A stretch of DNA of 64,000 nt from Sphingomonadaceae bacterium 3R27C6. GTDB taxonomy: Bacteria; Pseudomonadota; Alphaproteobacteria; Sphingomonadales; Sphingomonadaceae. The stretch is taken from assembly GCA_005503215.1 (NCBI GenBank), contig SCNS01000001.1, positions 310,001-374,000 of the forward strand. Direction: 5' to 3'. Position numbers and translations under genes: made by a program. A model generated the notes under the pieces. It searched no databases. It was not told the DNA's origin and saw only the letters and a program-made list of their open reading frames with translations. This document shows positions 19,187 through 27,501 of this stretch, one piece after another. Positions within the stretch are counted from its first letter, which is position 1. Each line of letters begins with the position of its first letter.

Positions 19187-20401
19187 ATGCGATTCCATGG
19201 CCTGCGCCACGCGGCGACGCTCTGCATCGTGGCGGCCTTTGCCGCCAGTCCGGCGGCGGCGAAAGTGATCAGCGTCAGTGCAACAACGCCCGACGCCAAC
19301 GAAAAGCTGCAAGAAGCACTGATCCTCGCGCAGCCGGGCGACACGGTGCAGCTCGACGCGGGCGTGTGGAAGCTGACCGACGGCCTTTCGCTCGACGTTG
19401 CCAATGTGACCGTGCGCGGCGCCGGGGCGGGCGAGGGCGGGTCGATCCTCGACTTTGCCGGGCAGCAGGGCGCGGGCGAGGGGCTGCTCGTCACCTCCGA
19501 CGATGTGCTCCTCACCGAATTCGCGGTGCTCAACACCAAGGGTGACGGGATCAAGTCGAAGGGCGCCGACCGCATCGTCTATCACAAGCTGCGCGTCGAA
19601 TGGACGGCGGGGCCCAAGGAAACTAACGGCGCCTACGGCATCTATCCGGTTGAAAGCAGCGACGTATTGATCGACAGCGTCTATGTCCGCGGCGCGTCGG
19701 ACGCGGGCATCTATGTCGGCCAGTCGAAGAATATTGTCGTCCGCGATTCGATCGCGACCGAGAATGTCGCGGGGATCGAGATCGAGAACAGCTACGACGC
19801 CGACGTCCACGACAATATCGCGACGAAGAACACCGGCGGCATCCTGGTGTTCGACCTGCCGAGCCTGCCGATGCAGGGCGGCCACAATGTCCGCGTCTTC
19901 GAAAATGTCGTGAACGACAACAGTACGCCGAATTTTGCGCCGAAGGGCAATATCGTCGCGAGCGTTCCGACGGGCACCGGCGTGCTCGTGATGGCGAACC
20001 GCAATGTCGAGATTTTCGACAATGTCTTCGCCGACAATGGCACCGCGAACGTGATGATCGTCGGCTATCGTTATGAGCATAAGGATCCGAAATATCAGCC
20101 GCTGCCCCGCGCGATCGTCGTGCGCGGGAACCAGCACGGCAAGGCGGGCTATGCGCCGAAGTTCCCCGGCGGCGACATGATCGCGGCGGCGATGGGCGGC
20201 AGCATTCCGCCGGTGCTGTGGGATGGTGCGGGCGATGCGGTCGTGCTCGACAAAGTCGGCGTGCTGTCGCTGAACCTGCCCGACGTGAAGACGCCGCAGA
20301 GCGAGGCGAAGCCGTCGCCCGCCGACCTGTCGAAGGGCACGCCGCCCGCGGCGCTGCCCGTGATCAAGCTGCCCGATGCGATGGAGGCGAAGGTCAAGTG
20401 A
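19187..20401 (+). CDS. exported parallel beta-helix repeat protein
   Basis: A 404-residue secreted protein. A signal peptide (HAATLCIVAAFAASPAAA) is followed by a right-handed beta-helix with pectate-lyase-like turns: VNVTVRGAG-type strands, LDFAGQQGAGEGLLV, VYVRGASDAGIYVGQSKN, ATENVAGIEIENSYDADVHD and KNTGGILVFDLP. This family recurs in two-gene pairs with a dihaem cytochrome c family; both are exported and of unknown function. Here the partner is the next gene, overlapping this stop. The fold resembles carbohydrate-binding or -cleaving beta-helices, but no lyase catalytic residues are evident to me. Confidence 0.88.
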   Translation: MRFHGLRHAATLCIVAAFAASPAAAKVISVSATTPDANEKLQEALILAQPGDTVQLDAGVWKLTDGLSLDVANVTVRGAGAGEGGSILDFAGQQGAGEGLLVTSDDVLLTEFAVLNTKGDGIKSKGADRIVYHKLRVEWTAGPKETNGAYGIYPVESSDVLIDSVYVRGASDAGIYVGQSKNIVVRDSIATENVAGIEIENSYDADVHDNIATKNTGGILVFDLPSLPMQGGHNVRVFENVVNDNSTPNFAPKGNIVASVPTGTGVLVMANRNVEIFDNVFADNGTANVMIVGYRYEHKDPKYQPLPRAIVVRGNQHGKAGYAPKFPGGDMIAAAMGGSIPPVLWDGAGDAVVLDKVGVLSLNLPDVKTPQSEAKPSPADLSKGTPPAALPVIKLPDAMEAKVK

Positions 20402-21426
20402 GACGCGTTTTCGCCGCGGTTGGAGCGGCGCTGCTGTGCGCGAGCGGCGGAGCGGCATCGCCGCCGCCCGCGGTCGATCAGGCGGTGGTCGAAAGCGATG
20501 CGATGCCGCCGAAACTGTCGGCGTTCGGGCTGTTCCGCGGCAATGATCCGCAAACACCCTCGACCGGCATCGGCTACACGCTGCGCGCGCCGCTGTTCAG
20601 CGATTATACCGACAAGCACCGCTTTATCTCGATCCCGGCGGGAAAGAAGGCGAAGGTCGCGGCCGACGGCGTCATCGAGTTTCCGGTCGGAACCGTGCTC
20701 GTCAAAAGCTTCGGCTGGAGCGACGTCAACGGCGGCCGCCCGGTTGAGACGCGCCTGCTGATCCGCCGCGTATCGGGCTGGACCGCGCTGCCCTATATCT
20801 GGGACGCCGACGGCAAGGATGCGACGCTGGCCTTGGGCGGGCGCCGCGTGCCGGTGACCTTCAAGAGCCCCGACGGCGAGACGCACAATATCCGTTATGC
20901 GGTGCCGAACAAGAACCAGTGCAAGGAATGCCACAGCCTCGGCGGCGAGATTGTCCCGATCGGGCCCAAGGCGCGCAATTTCATCCTCGACCCCGCCGCG
21001 TCCGAAAAGCTACGAAGCGTCTATTTCGAGAACCCCGCCGCGCTCAAACCGATGATGCCGCAATGGGACGACCCCAAAGCTGGCAGCGTCGCGACCCGCG
21101 CGCGCGCCTATCTCGACGTCAATTGCGCGCATTGCCATAATCCCGCGGGCAGCGCGTCGAACAGCGGCCTGTTCCTGCGCTGGACCGACGATCCGGCGGG
21201 CGTCAATTTCGGCATCGGCAAGCGCCCGACCGCTGCGGGGCGCGGCAGCGGGGGAATGGACTTCGCCATCGCACCCGGCGATCCCACGCACAGCTTCCTG
21301 ATCTACCGCCTCGAAAGCACCGACCCCGGCATCGCGATGCCCGAGGTCGGGCGTTCGACGATGCACAAGGAAGGCGCGGCGCTGCTGCGGCAATGGATTG
21401 CGGAGATGCCGAAAGCATCGCATTAG
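20398..21426 (+). CDS. exported dihaem c-type cytochrome, SO_2930/HNE_0200-like
   Basis: A 342-residue periplasmic protein starting at a GTG that overlaps the upstream stop (GTGA). After a signal peptide (VFAAVGAALLCASGGAA) two haem c attachment motifs occur, CKECH (about residue 179) and CAHCH (about 243). The N-terminal part LSAFGLFRGNDPQTPSTG and FPVGTVLVKSFGW are typical of this family, which is found as the partner of the beta-helix protein above. It may act as an electron carrier or peroxidase-like enzyme on whatever the beta-helix binds. Biological role unknown. Confidence 0.88.
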   Translation: MRRVFAAVGAALLCASGGAASPPPAVDQAVVESDAMPPKLSAFGLFRGNDPQTPSTGIGYTLRAPLFSDYTDKHRFISIPAGKKAKVAADGVIEFPVGTVLVKSFGWSDVNGGRPVETRLLIRRVSGWTALPYIWDADGKDATLALGGRRVPVTFKSPDGETHNIRYAVPNKNQCKECHSLGGEIVPIGPKARNFILDPAASEKLRSVYFENPAALKPMMPQWDDPKAGSVATRARAYLDVNCAHCHNPAGSASNSGLFLRWTDDPAGVNFGIGKRPTAAGRGSGGMDFAIAPGDPTHSFLIYRLESTDPGIAMPEVGRSTMHKEGAALLRQWIAEMPKASH

Positions 21427-21433
21427 GCGGGCC

Positions 21434-22066
21434 ATGACCCAACTTGTCCTCCACGATTATTTCCGTTCCTCGGCCAGCTTTCGCGTCCGCATCGCGCTGA
21501 ACCTGAAAGGCCTCGATTACGAGCGCGTCGAGATCAGCCTGATCGCGGGGGAGCAGCGCAGCGACGCCTATCTCGAACTCAATGCGCAGGGCTTCGTCCC
21601 GATGCTCGTCGTCGATGGCGAGCCGATCATTCAGAGCATGGCGATCATCGACTGGCTCGACCGCGCTTACCCCGAACCGCGCCTGATCCCCGAGGAAGCG
21701 ATGCCGCGCGCGGTTGCGCTGGCGCGCGCGCAGGTAATCGCGAGCGACATCCACCCGCTCAACAATCTGCGCGTGCTTAAATATCTGAAGCGCGACCTCG
21801 GCCTCAACGAGCAGACCAAGGACCGCTGGATCGCGACCTGGATCACGCAAGGATTCGAGGCGCTCGAGGCGATGGCGGGCGACGGCCGCTATCTCGGCGG
21901 CGATACGCCCGGCATCGCCGACTGCTGCCTCGTGCCGCAGATGTACAATGCGCGCCGCTTCGAGGTGCCGCTCGATTCCTTCCCGCGGCTGATCGAGATC
22001 GACGCCGCGTGCATGGAGCACGAGGCGTTCCAGCGCGCCCACCCCGACGCGGTAAAACCCGCGTGA
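21434..22066 (+). CDS. maiA: maleylacetoacetate isomerase / zeta-class glutathione transferase
   Basis: Glutathione-dependent cis-trans isomerase of tyrosine or gentisate catabolism, 210 residues. The zeta-class active-site motif is intact: YFRSSASFRVRIALNLKGL, then NAQGFVPMLVVDG, QSMAIIDWLD and the C-terminal LVPQMYNARRF. No homogentisate pathway genes adjoin, so the physiological substrate is open. The ATG lies 7 bases after the cytochrome gene; the stop overlaps the GTG of the TonB receptor gene. Confidence 0.9.
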   Translation: MTQLVLHDYFRSSASFRVRIALNLKGLDYERVEISLIAGEQRSDAYLELNAQGFVPMLVVDGEPIIQSMAIIDWLDRAYPEPRLIPEEAMPRAVALARAQVIASDIHPLNNLRVLKYLKRDLGLNEQTKDRWIATWITQGFEALEAMAGDGRYLGGDTPGIADCCLVPQMYNARRFEVPLDSFPRLIEIDAACMEHEAFQRAHPDAVKPA

Positions 22067-24099
22067 TCCGCCTTTTGACGGGGGTGGCCGCGCTGGCACT
22101 GCCGGCGGCGGCGATGGCGCAGGGCGAGGACTGGGGAAGCGATCCCGTTCCGGCAGGGCTGCACAATCCGAAAGAAATTGTCGTACGCGGGGGCTTGCTC
22201 TGGCGCGCCACCGGCGACGATGTGCAAAGCAGTGCGATTATCGAAGATGTGCCGCGTGGGCTTGGTGCGCGCATCGAAAATCGGCTTCGCGACGAAGCGG
22301 GCATCGTGCAGTTCCGCCGCTCCGACGGTCGCTCTGCACACCCGACGAGTCAAGGGGCGACCCTGCGTGGGCTCGGCGGCAACGCATCGAGCCGCGCGTT
22401 GGTAACGCTCGACGGAGTGCCACAGGCCGACCCATTCGGCGGTTGGGTCGCGTGGAGCGCCTATGACGCGATCAACCTTGGCGGCATCGCGATTACGCGC
22501 GGTGGCGGTGGCGGCGCCGATGGACCGGGCGCGCTTGCCGGGACCATCGCGCTCTATTCGACGCTGACTGACGGCGCCGAGGCAAGCTTCGCTTATGGCA
22601 ATCGCGATAGCTGGGATGCATCGGCATCGGTCGGCCGCCGGATCGGCAACGGGCAGGTCGCCATCGACGGGCGCTACGGCCGCGGCGATGGCTTCATCCC
22701 CGTCACCAAGGGCCAGCGTGGCACGGTCGATCGCGCCGCGCCCTACGAACAGGGCGGGCTCGGCCTGCGCATGCGCTTCGACGCTGGCGACGACAGCCGG
22801 ATCGAGGCAAGTCTGCGCGGTTTTTCCGACCGGCGCGACCGCGGGACCGATTTTACCGACAGCAAGGTCGACGGTGTCGATGCAAGTCTCCGCTTCGTCC
22901 ACGATCCCCTCGGCGAGACGCAATGGCTCGCGCTTGCCTATGTCCAGGTCCGCGATTTCGAGAGCGGTTTTGCGAGCGTCGCAGCCGGGCGAAACAGCAT
23001 CGCGCCTGTGCTCTTCCAACGTGTCCCGGCGACTGGCGTTGGCGCGCGCATCGAAGTTCGTCCCGTCATCGGCGCAACGAATCGGCCCCGCCTTGGCGTC
23101 GACTGGCGGCGGACGGTCGGCCGAACCGAGGAAGATTTCTTCTTCAGCGGCGTGGTCCCCGGTCGCCACCGCATCGCGGGCGGCAGCAGCGATACCGTTG
23201 GCGCCTTCGCCGAATGGACGTCGGGCGATTTCAATGACGGATTCCTGTGGACGCTGAGCGGCCGCGTTGACCGCTGGTGGCTGGGCGAGGGCTATCGGCT
23301 CGAACGCAACATCGCCGGCCCCGTCATCACCGACCTGCGCTTCGCCGTGCGGCAAGGGTGGGAAGGCAGCGGGCGCGCGGGCGTGCGCTGGACGTCGGAC
23401 GCGTTTTCGCTGCGTGCCGCCGCCTATCGCGGCTGGCGCCTGCCGACGCTCAACGAACTCTATCGCCCGTTCCGTGTCGGCGCCGAAGTGACGACCGCGA
23501 ATGCCGCGCTGAAACCCGAACGCCTGTGGGGCGGCGAGGTTGGTGCCGATTGGGACAATGGCGATACCAAATTGTCGGCGACATTGTTCGCCAATCATCT
23601 GACCAACGCGATCGCCAATGTGACGCTCGCGCCGAACCTCAATCAACGGCAGAATCTCGACGCGATCGACAGCAAGGGTGTCGAAGTCAGCGCCGAGCAG
23701 CGGATCGGCCCGGCGACACTGCGCGCCACTTACGCTTTCACCGATGCCAAGGTCGACGCCTCGGGCGCGGCGCTGGCGCTCGACGGCCGCCGCCCGGCGC
23801 AGATCGCGAAGCACGGCGGCAGCGTGTCGCTGCGCAGCAACACAGGCGGTCCGTTCGGCGGCTTCGCGACGCTGCGTTATGTCGGCAAGCAGAATGAGGA
23901 CGACCTTGGATTGCTTGCCCTCGATGACGCCCTGACGCTCGACGCCGGGCTGTCGTGGCGCTTTTCGGACGCAGTCAGCATCGAGGCGCGCGGCGAGAAT
24001 CTCTTCGACGAACTGGTGCCCGCCGCGATCTCGTCGTCGGGCATCGTCGAACGCGCGACCCCGCGCACCTTGTGGGTCGGCGCGCGCATGTCTTTCTGA
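22063..24099 (+). CDS. TonB-dependent outer-membrane receptor
   Basis: A 678-residue outer-membrane transporter with signal peptide (LLTGVAALALPAAAMA), a plug domain (RRSDGRSAHPTSQGATLRGL, ALVTLDGVPQADPFGGWVAW) and a long C-terminal barrel of alternating beta-strands ending with aromatic WVGARMSF, as needed for BAM insertion. It is short for the family, like cobalamin or siderophore receptors. Substrate cannot be told. The GTG start overlaps the maiA stop. A MarR gene follows after 90 bases. Confidence 0.92.
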   Translation: MIRLLTGVAALALPAAAMAQGEDWGSDPVPAGLHNPKEIVVRGGLLWRATGDDVQSSAIIEDVPRGLGARIENRLRDEAGIVQFRRSDGRSAHPTSQGATLRGLGGNASSRALVTLDGVPQADPFGGWVAWSAYDAINLGGIAITRGGGGGADGPGALAGTIALYSTLTDGAEASFAYGNRDSWDASASVGRRIGNGQVAIDGRYGRGDGFIPVTKGQRGTVDRAAPYEQGGLGLRMRFDAGDDSRIEASLRGFSDRRDRGTDFTDSKVDGVDASLRFVHDPLGETQWLALAYVQVRDFESGFASVAAGRNSIAPVLFQRVPATGVGARIEVRPVIGATNRPRLGVDWRRTVGRTEEDFFFSGVVPGRHRIAGGSSDTVGAFAEWTSGDFNDGFLWTLSGRVDRWWLGEGYRLERNIAGPVITDLRFAVRQGWEGSGRAGVRWTSDAFSLRAAAYRGWRLPTLNELYRPFRVGAEVTTANAALKPERLWGGEVGADWDNGDTKLSATLFANHLTNAIANVTLAPNLNQRQNLDAIDSKGVEVSAEQRIGPATLRATYAFTDAKVDASGAALALDGRRPAQIAKHGGSVSLRSNTGGPFGGFATLRYVGKQNEDDLGLLALDDALTLDAGLSWRFSDAVSIEARGENLFDELVPAAISSSGIVERATPRTLWVGARMSF

Positions 24100-24189
24100 C
24101 TTTCGCGTCATTCCGCCCTTCACAGGCCCGAAACAGGCGATAGGATGGGCGCGCCGGGATTTTTTTGAGCGTGTGGGGGTGACCAATTC

Positions 24190-24636
24190 ATGGCCGCGAA
24201 GAAGCTGAATCTCGATAATTTCCTGCCCTACCGCCTGTCCATCGCCTCCAACGCCCTGTCGAGCCGGATCGCCGCCGAATATGAGAATCGCTTTGGGCTG
24301 AAGATCCCCGAATGGCGGTTGATGGCGGTGCTCGGCGAAGGCCAGCCGAAGACGCAGCGCGAGCTGGTCGAGGCGACGCGCATGGACAAGGTGACGGTGA
24401 ACCGCGCCGCCAAGGCGCTCGCCGACCGCCAGCTGATCGCGCGCCAGGCGCACGAGGCCGACGGGCGTTCGCACCATCTCGAACTCACCGAAACAGGGCG
24501 TTCGCTCTATGACGCGATCGTCCCAGCGGCGCTGGCCAGTGAGGCGCAGCTCGAATCGAACATCAGCGCCAGCGAACGCGCGACGCTGATGGCCATCCTC
24601 GCGAAACTGACCGCCGCCGCCGAAGATTATGGCTGA
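24190..24636 (+). CDS. MarR family transcriptional regulator
   Basis: A 148-residue winged-helix regulator. The recognition region reads PKTQRELVEATRMDKVTVNRAAKALADRQLI in part, and the wing contains EADGRSHHLELTETG. Dimerisation helices flank it. MarR proteins usually respond to phenolic or oxidative signals and repress nearby genes. It overlaps the PqqD-like gene by eight bases, so it is probably cotranscribed with, and may control, the HPr-rel-A cassette. Confidence 0.9.
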   Translation: MAAKKLNLDNFLPYRLSIASNALSSRIAAEYENRFGLKIPEWRLMAVLGEGQPKTQRELVEATRMDKVTVNRAAKALADRQLIARQAHEADGRSHHLELTETGRSLYDAIVPAALASEAQLESNISASERATLMAILAKLTAAAEDYG

Positions 24637-24910
24637 TCGCACCTATCGCGCCGCACCGGCCGATGCATTGCGCGTCGAGCCGTTGGGCGAACTGACCGCG
24701 ATTTTCGACCGGCGGTCGATGCAAACGCATCTCGTCGTATCGCCGATGCCCGAGATACTGGACGCGATGGGCGCCGAGGCCTGCAATGCCACCGGTCTCG
24801 CCGCGCGCCTTGCCGCCGCGTTCGATCTCGACGCGACGGAGGATGCGCAGCCCATCCTGGCCGAACGGCTGCGCGAGCTCGCGGCGATGGGGTTGGTGGA
24901 ACGCGCGTGA
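24629..24910 (+). CDS. PqqD-like peptide chaperone of the HPr-rel-A cassette
   Basis: A 93-residue protein of the PqqD type (winged-helix RiPP recognition element): LGELTAIFDRRSMQTHLVV, then PEILDAM and a C-terminal helix LAERLRELAAMGLVERA. In databases this position next to an HprK-related kinase A is described as HPr-rel-A system PqqD family peptide chaperone. PqqD domains bind leader peptides for a modifying enzyme, but no RiPP-modifying enzyme or precursor is evident nearby. It overlaps genes on both sides by a few bases. Confidence 0.82.
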   Translation: MADRTYRAAPADALRVEPLGELTAIFDRRSMQTHLVVSPMPEILDAMGAEACNATGLAARLAAAFDLDATEDAQPILAERLRELAAMGLVERA

Positions 24911-25785
24911 GGCACAGCACGCGCATTGCCGTCGGCCCGGTACAGTTCCGGATCGGAAGCGATTGGGCCGAGCCGATCGCGGCGCTCGAACATCTGTACG
25001 CGGGATATCCCCAGGACGATACGCGCCCCGCCGAGGCGACGGTGCGGCTGTTCGCGGCGCGGCCGTGGCGGCGCTGGCTTCGGCCGTCGGTCCACATCGG
25101 CGGCGATTTCGTCGTTCCCGACGCGCTGCCGCTGCCGCTGTCGATGGGATTGCTTGCGGCCGAGATGGGGATGAACCTGCAGGTCGCGCTCGGCTGGCGG
25201 CGACATATGCTGTTGCACGCGAGCGCGGTCGCGCAGGGTGGCCGCGCGCTGATCATGTCGGGCGAATCGGGGTCGGGCAAATCGACGCTCGCCGCACTGC
25301 TCGGCGAGAAGGAGGGTGGGGGCGACTGGCGGCTGATGGGCGACGAATTCACGCTGATCGACCCCGCCGGCGGCGACGCCTTCGCCTTCCCGCGCGCGGT
25401 CAGCCTGAAAAATGAAGCGATCGCCGAGGTTGCCGCGCGCGTCGACCCGTCGCGGCTCGGCCCGTTGCTCGCGGCAACGCCGAAGGGCGATATCCGCCAC
25501 CTGATCCCGCGTGCCGATGCGATCGCGGCGATGCACGAGCCCGCACGCCCGGCGCTGCTGCTCTTCCCGCGCTTCGGCGGCGAGGTAGCGGTCGAGCCGA
25601 TGGGCGAGGGCGAGGCATTTGTCCGCTTGACCGAGGCGTCGACCAACTATGTCGCACTCGGCGAGGCGGGTTTTGCCGCGCTGACGCGGCTCGTTCGCGA
25701 AACCCCGGCTTTCACCATTTCCTATCCCGACAGCGCCGCCGGTATCGCACTGGTCGAGCAGATCTGGGCCGAGGCGGCCAAGTGA
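24907..25785 (+). CDS. HprK-related kinase A
   Basis: A 292-residue protein resembling the C-terminal P-loop domain of HPr kinase/phosphorylase. MLLHASAVAQGGRALIMSGESGSGKST carries Walker A at residues 119-126 and LMGDEFTLID is the acidic HprK motif. The N-terminal half is not the HprK N-domain. GTG start overlapping the upstream stop; GTG start of the next gene overlaps this stop. Whether it phosphorylates an HPr-like protein is unproven; no ptsH is in the window. Related cassettes often lie near exopolysaccharide genes, though none is visible here. Confidence 0.85.
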   Translation: MRHSTRIAVGPVQFRIGSDWAEPIAALEHLYAGYPQDDTRPAEATVRLFAARPWRRWLRPSVHIGGDFVVPDALPLPLSMGLLAAEMGMNLQVALGWRRHMLLHASAVAQGGRALIMSGESGSGKSTLAALLGEKEGGGDWRLMGDEFTLIDPAGGDAFAFPRAVSLKNEAIAEVAARVDPSRLGPLLAATPKGDIRHLIPRADAIAAMHEPARPALLLFPRFGGEVAVEPMGEGEAFVRLTEASTNYVALGEAGFAALTRLVRETPAFTISYPDSAAGIALVEQIWAEAAK

Positions 25786-26795
25786 GCGCGGTGCGAAGCT
25801 TCGTCGACCTGCTCGCCGGTCGCCGCGACCCCGCCGCGCTGACCTCGCGCGACTGGGACGGCGTGATCGGCGTGGCGCGGAGCGAGGCGATGCTTGCGAC
25901 GCTCGCGCACCGGATCGCCGGCGCCGCCCTGCCGCCGACGGTCGCCGCGCTCTTCGCCGACCAGCGCGCCGCCGCCAAAGTCGCGCAGGCGCAGGCCTTG
26001 TGGGAGGCCGAGATGGCGCGGCGCGCGCTCGCGCCCGCGGGAATCGAATTCGTGCTGCTGAAAGGCGCCGCCTACGCCGCCGCCGATATGTCGTGCGCCG
26101 CGGGGCGCCAGATCGGCGACCTCGACATATTGGTCCTCGCGCCCGACATCCGCCGCGCCGAAAACCTGCTGCTCACGGCGGGGTGGGAATGGGTGAAGTC
26201 CGACCCCTATGACGACGCCTATTACCGCCAGCATATGCACGAGCTGCCGCCGATGATCCATAAGGCGCGCGACCGGATGATCGACGTCCACCACACGATC
26301 CTGCCGCGCACTCACCGGATCACCCCCGACGCGCTCGCACTGGTCGGCGATGCCGTGACGAGCGGCGCGGGCTTCGCGGTGCTGAACCCGGCCGACATGG
26401 CGTGCCACTGCGCCGCGCATATGCTCGCCGACGGCGATTTGCAGGGTGGGCTGCGCAATCTATGGGACTTCCACACGATGACGCGCGATTTCGCCGCGGC
26501 CGATCCGGGCTATTGGGGACAGCTCGACGGGCGGGCGGTGCTGCATGGGCTGCAGGGTGCCGTTCACCGCGCCGCGCGGCTGTCGCGCGATCTTTATGGG
26601 GTGGCGCTGCCGAGCGGGTGGGATCGGCAGGACCCATCCGATGCCTGCTTCCGCCGCCGCCTCTTCGCGCGCGACGATTGGGGACGGGTCACCGAACCGG
26701 CGCTCGAACAGGCATTCTATATCCGCTCGCACTGGCTGCGCATGCCGCCCGCGATGCTCGCGAAGCATCTCTGGACCAAGTGGCGGAAGCGCTAA
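25782..26795 (+). CDS. nucleotidyltransferase family protein of the HPr-rel-A cassette
   Basis: A 337-residue protein of the uncharacterised-nucleotidyltransferase family. The pol-beta-like signature is LLKGAAYAAADM followed by GRQIGDLDILV, where Asp113 and Asp115 would bind magnesium; MIDVHHTI supplies a further Asp/His. The remaining 200 residues are helical. Families of this type nucleotidylate unknown targets. It is the third gene of the cassette after the PqqD-like protein and HprK-like kinase, all overlapping by four bases. Confidence 0.85.
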   Translation: MSAVRSFVDLLAGRRDPAALTSRDWDGVIGVARSEAMLATLAHRIAGAALPPTVAALFADQRAAAKVAQAQALWEAEMARRALAPAGIEFVLLKGAAYAAADMSCAAGRQIGDLDILVLAPDIRRAENLLLTAGWEWVKSDPYDDAYYRQHMHELPPMIHKARDRMIDVHHTILPRTHRITPDALALVGDAVTSGAGFAVLNPADMACHCAAHMLADGDLQGGLRNLWDFHTMTRDFAAADPGYWGQLDGRAVLHGLQGAVHRAARLSRDLYGVALPSGWDRQDPSDACFRRRLFARDDWGRVTEPALEQAFYIRSHWLRMPPAMLAKHLWTKWRKR

Positions 26796-27454
26796 AGCGT
26801 TTCGAGCAGCGGCACCAGTTCGTCGAAATGATCGATCACATGGTCGGCGCCGAGCTCGCTGGCGGGCCGGTCGAGAAAGCCGAAGCTGACCACGACGCTC
26901 GGCACGCCCGCATTCCTCGCGGCCATCACATCATAGATGCTGTCGCCGACGAAGGCCGCGCGCCCGCCGCCGCATCGCTGGGTCATGGCATGGATCGGTT
27001 CGGGTGACGGCTTGCGGACACCCAGCGTGTCGCCACCGATGATGGTCGCCATCCGGTCGGCGAGGCCGAGTTCGCCGAGGAGGAAGCGCGCCAGATGCTC
27101 GTTCTTGTTGGTAACGACCGCGGTGCGCACGCCCAGCGCGCCCAGCCGGTCGAGCGCGGCGATCACACCCGGAAAGGGACGGCTGTGGACCGCGATATGC
27201 GCTTCGTAGAAATCGAGCAGTTCGGGATAGAGCCGCTCGACCGCGCCATCGGGGACGCCGCCCGATGCGCGCAGCCCTTCCTCGAGCATATGCTTCGCGC
27301 CGCGTCCGATCATCGGCCGCACGGCGTCCTCGGCCAGCGGGGCGCGGTCCATCAGCGCCAGCGTATGATTGACCGCCGCCGCAAGGTCGCCGAGCGTATC
27401 GAGGAGCGTGCCGTCGAGGTCGAAGCCGACGATCGCAAAAGGAAATCCGTTCAT
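26792..27454 (-). CDS. gph: phosphoglycolate phosphatase (HAD superfamily)
   Basis: A 220-residue HAD hydrolase clearing 2-phosphoglycolate. Motif I is FDLDGTLLDT, motif II VVTNKN, the lysine lies in GVRKPSPEP and motif IV is FVGDSIYDVMAAR. The cap domain and length agree with Gph. I start at the ATG of MNGFPFAIVGFD; an 18-residue in-frame extension upstream is unlike the family. The gene is divergent from glmU. Confidence 0.9.
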   Translation of the reverse strand: MNGFPFAIVGFDLDGTLLDTLGDLAAAVNHTLALMDRAPLAEDAVRPMIGRGAKHMLEEGLRASGGVPDGAVERLYPELLDFYEAHIAVHSRPFPGVIAALDRLGALGVRTAVVTNKNEHLARFLLGELGLADRMATIIGGDTLGVRKPSPEPIHAMTQRCGGGRAAFVGDSIYDVMAARNAGVPSVVVSFGFLDRPASELGADHVIDHFDELVPLLETL

Positions 27455-27501
27455 CCGCCGCGCATGGCGCGATGCTCTGGAAACCGCAATGATTTGCTGG
27501 C

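Noticed and set aside
21889..24642. 917-codon minus-strand frame opposite the TonB receptor and MarR genes
   Set aside because: It spans two well-supported plus-strand genes and has arginine-rich composition without a recognisable domain, as expected of a shadow frame.
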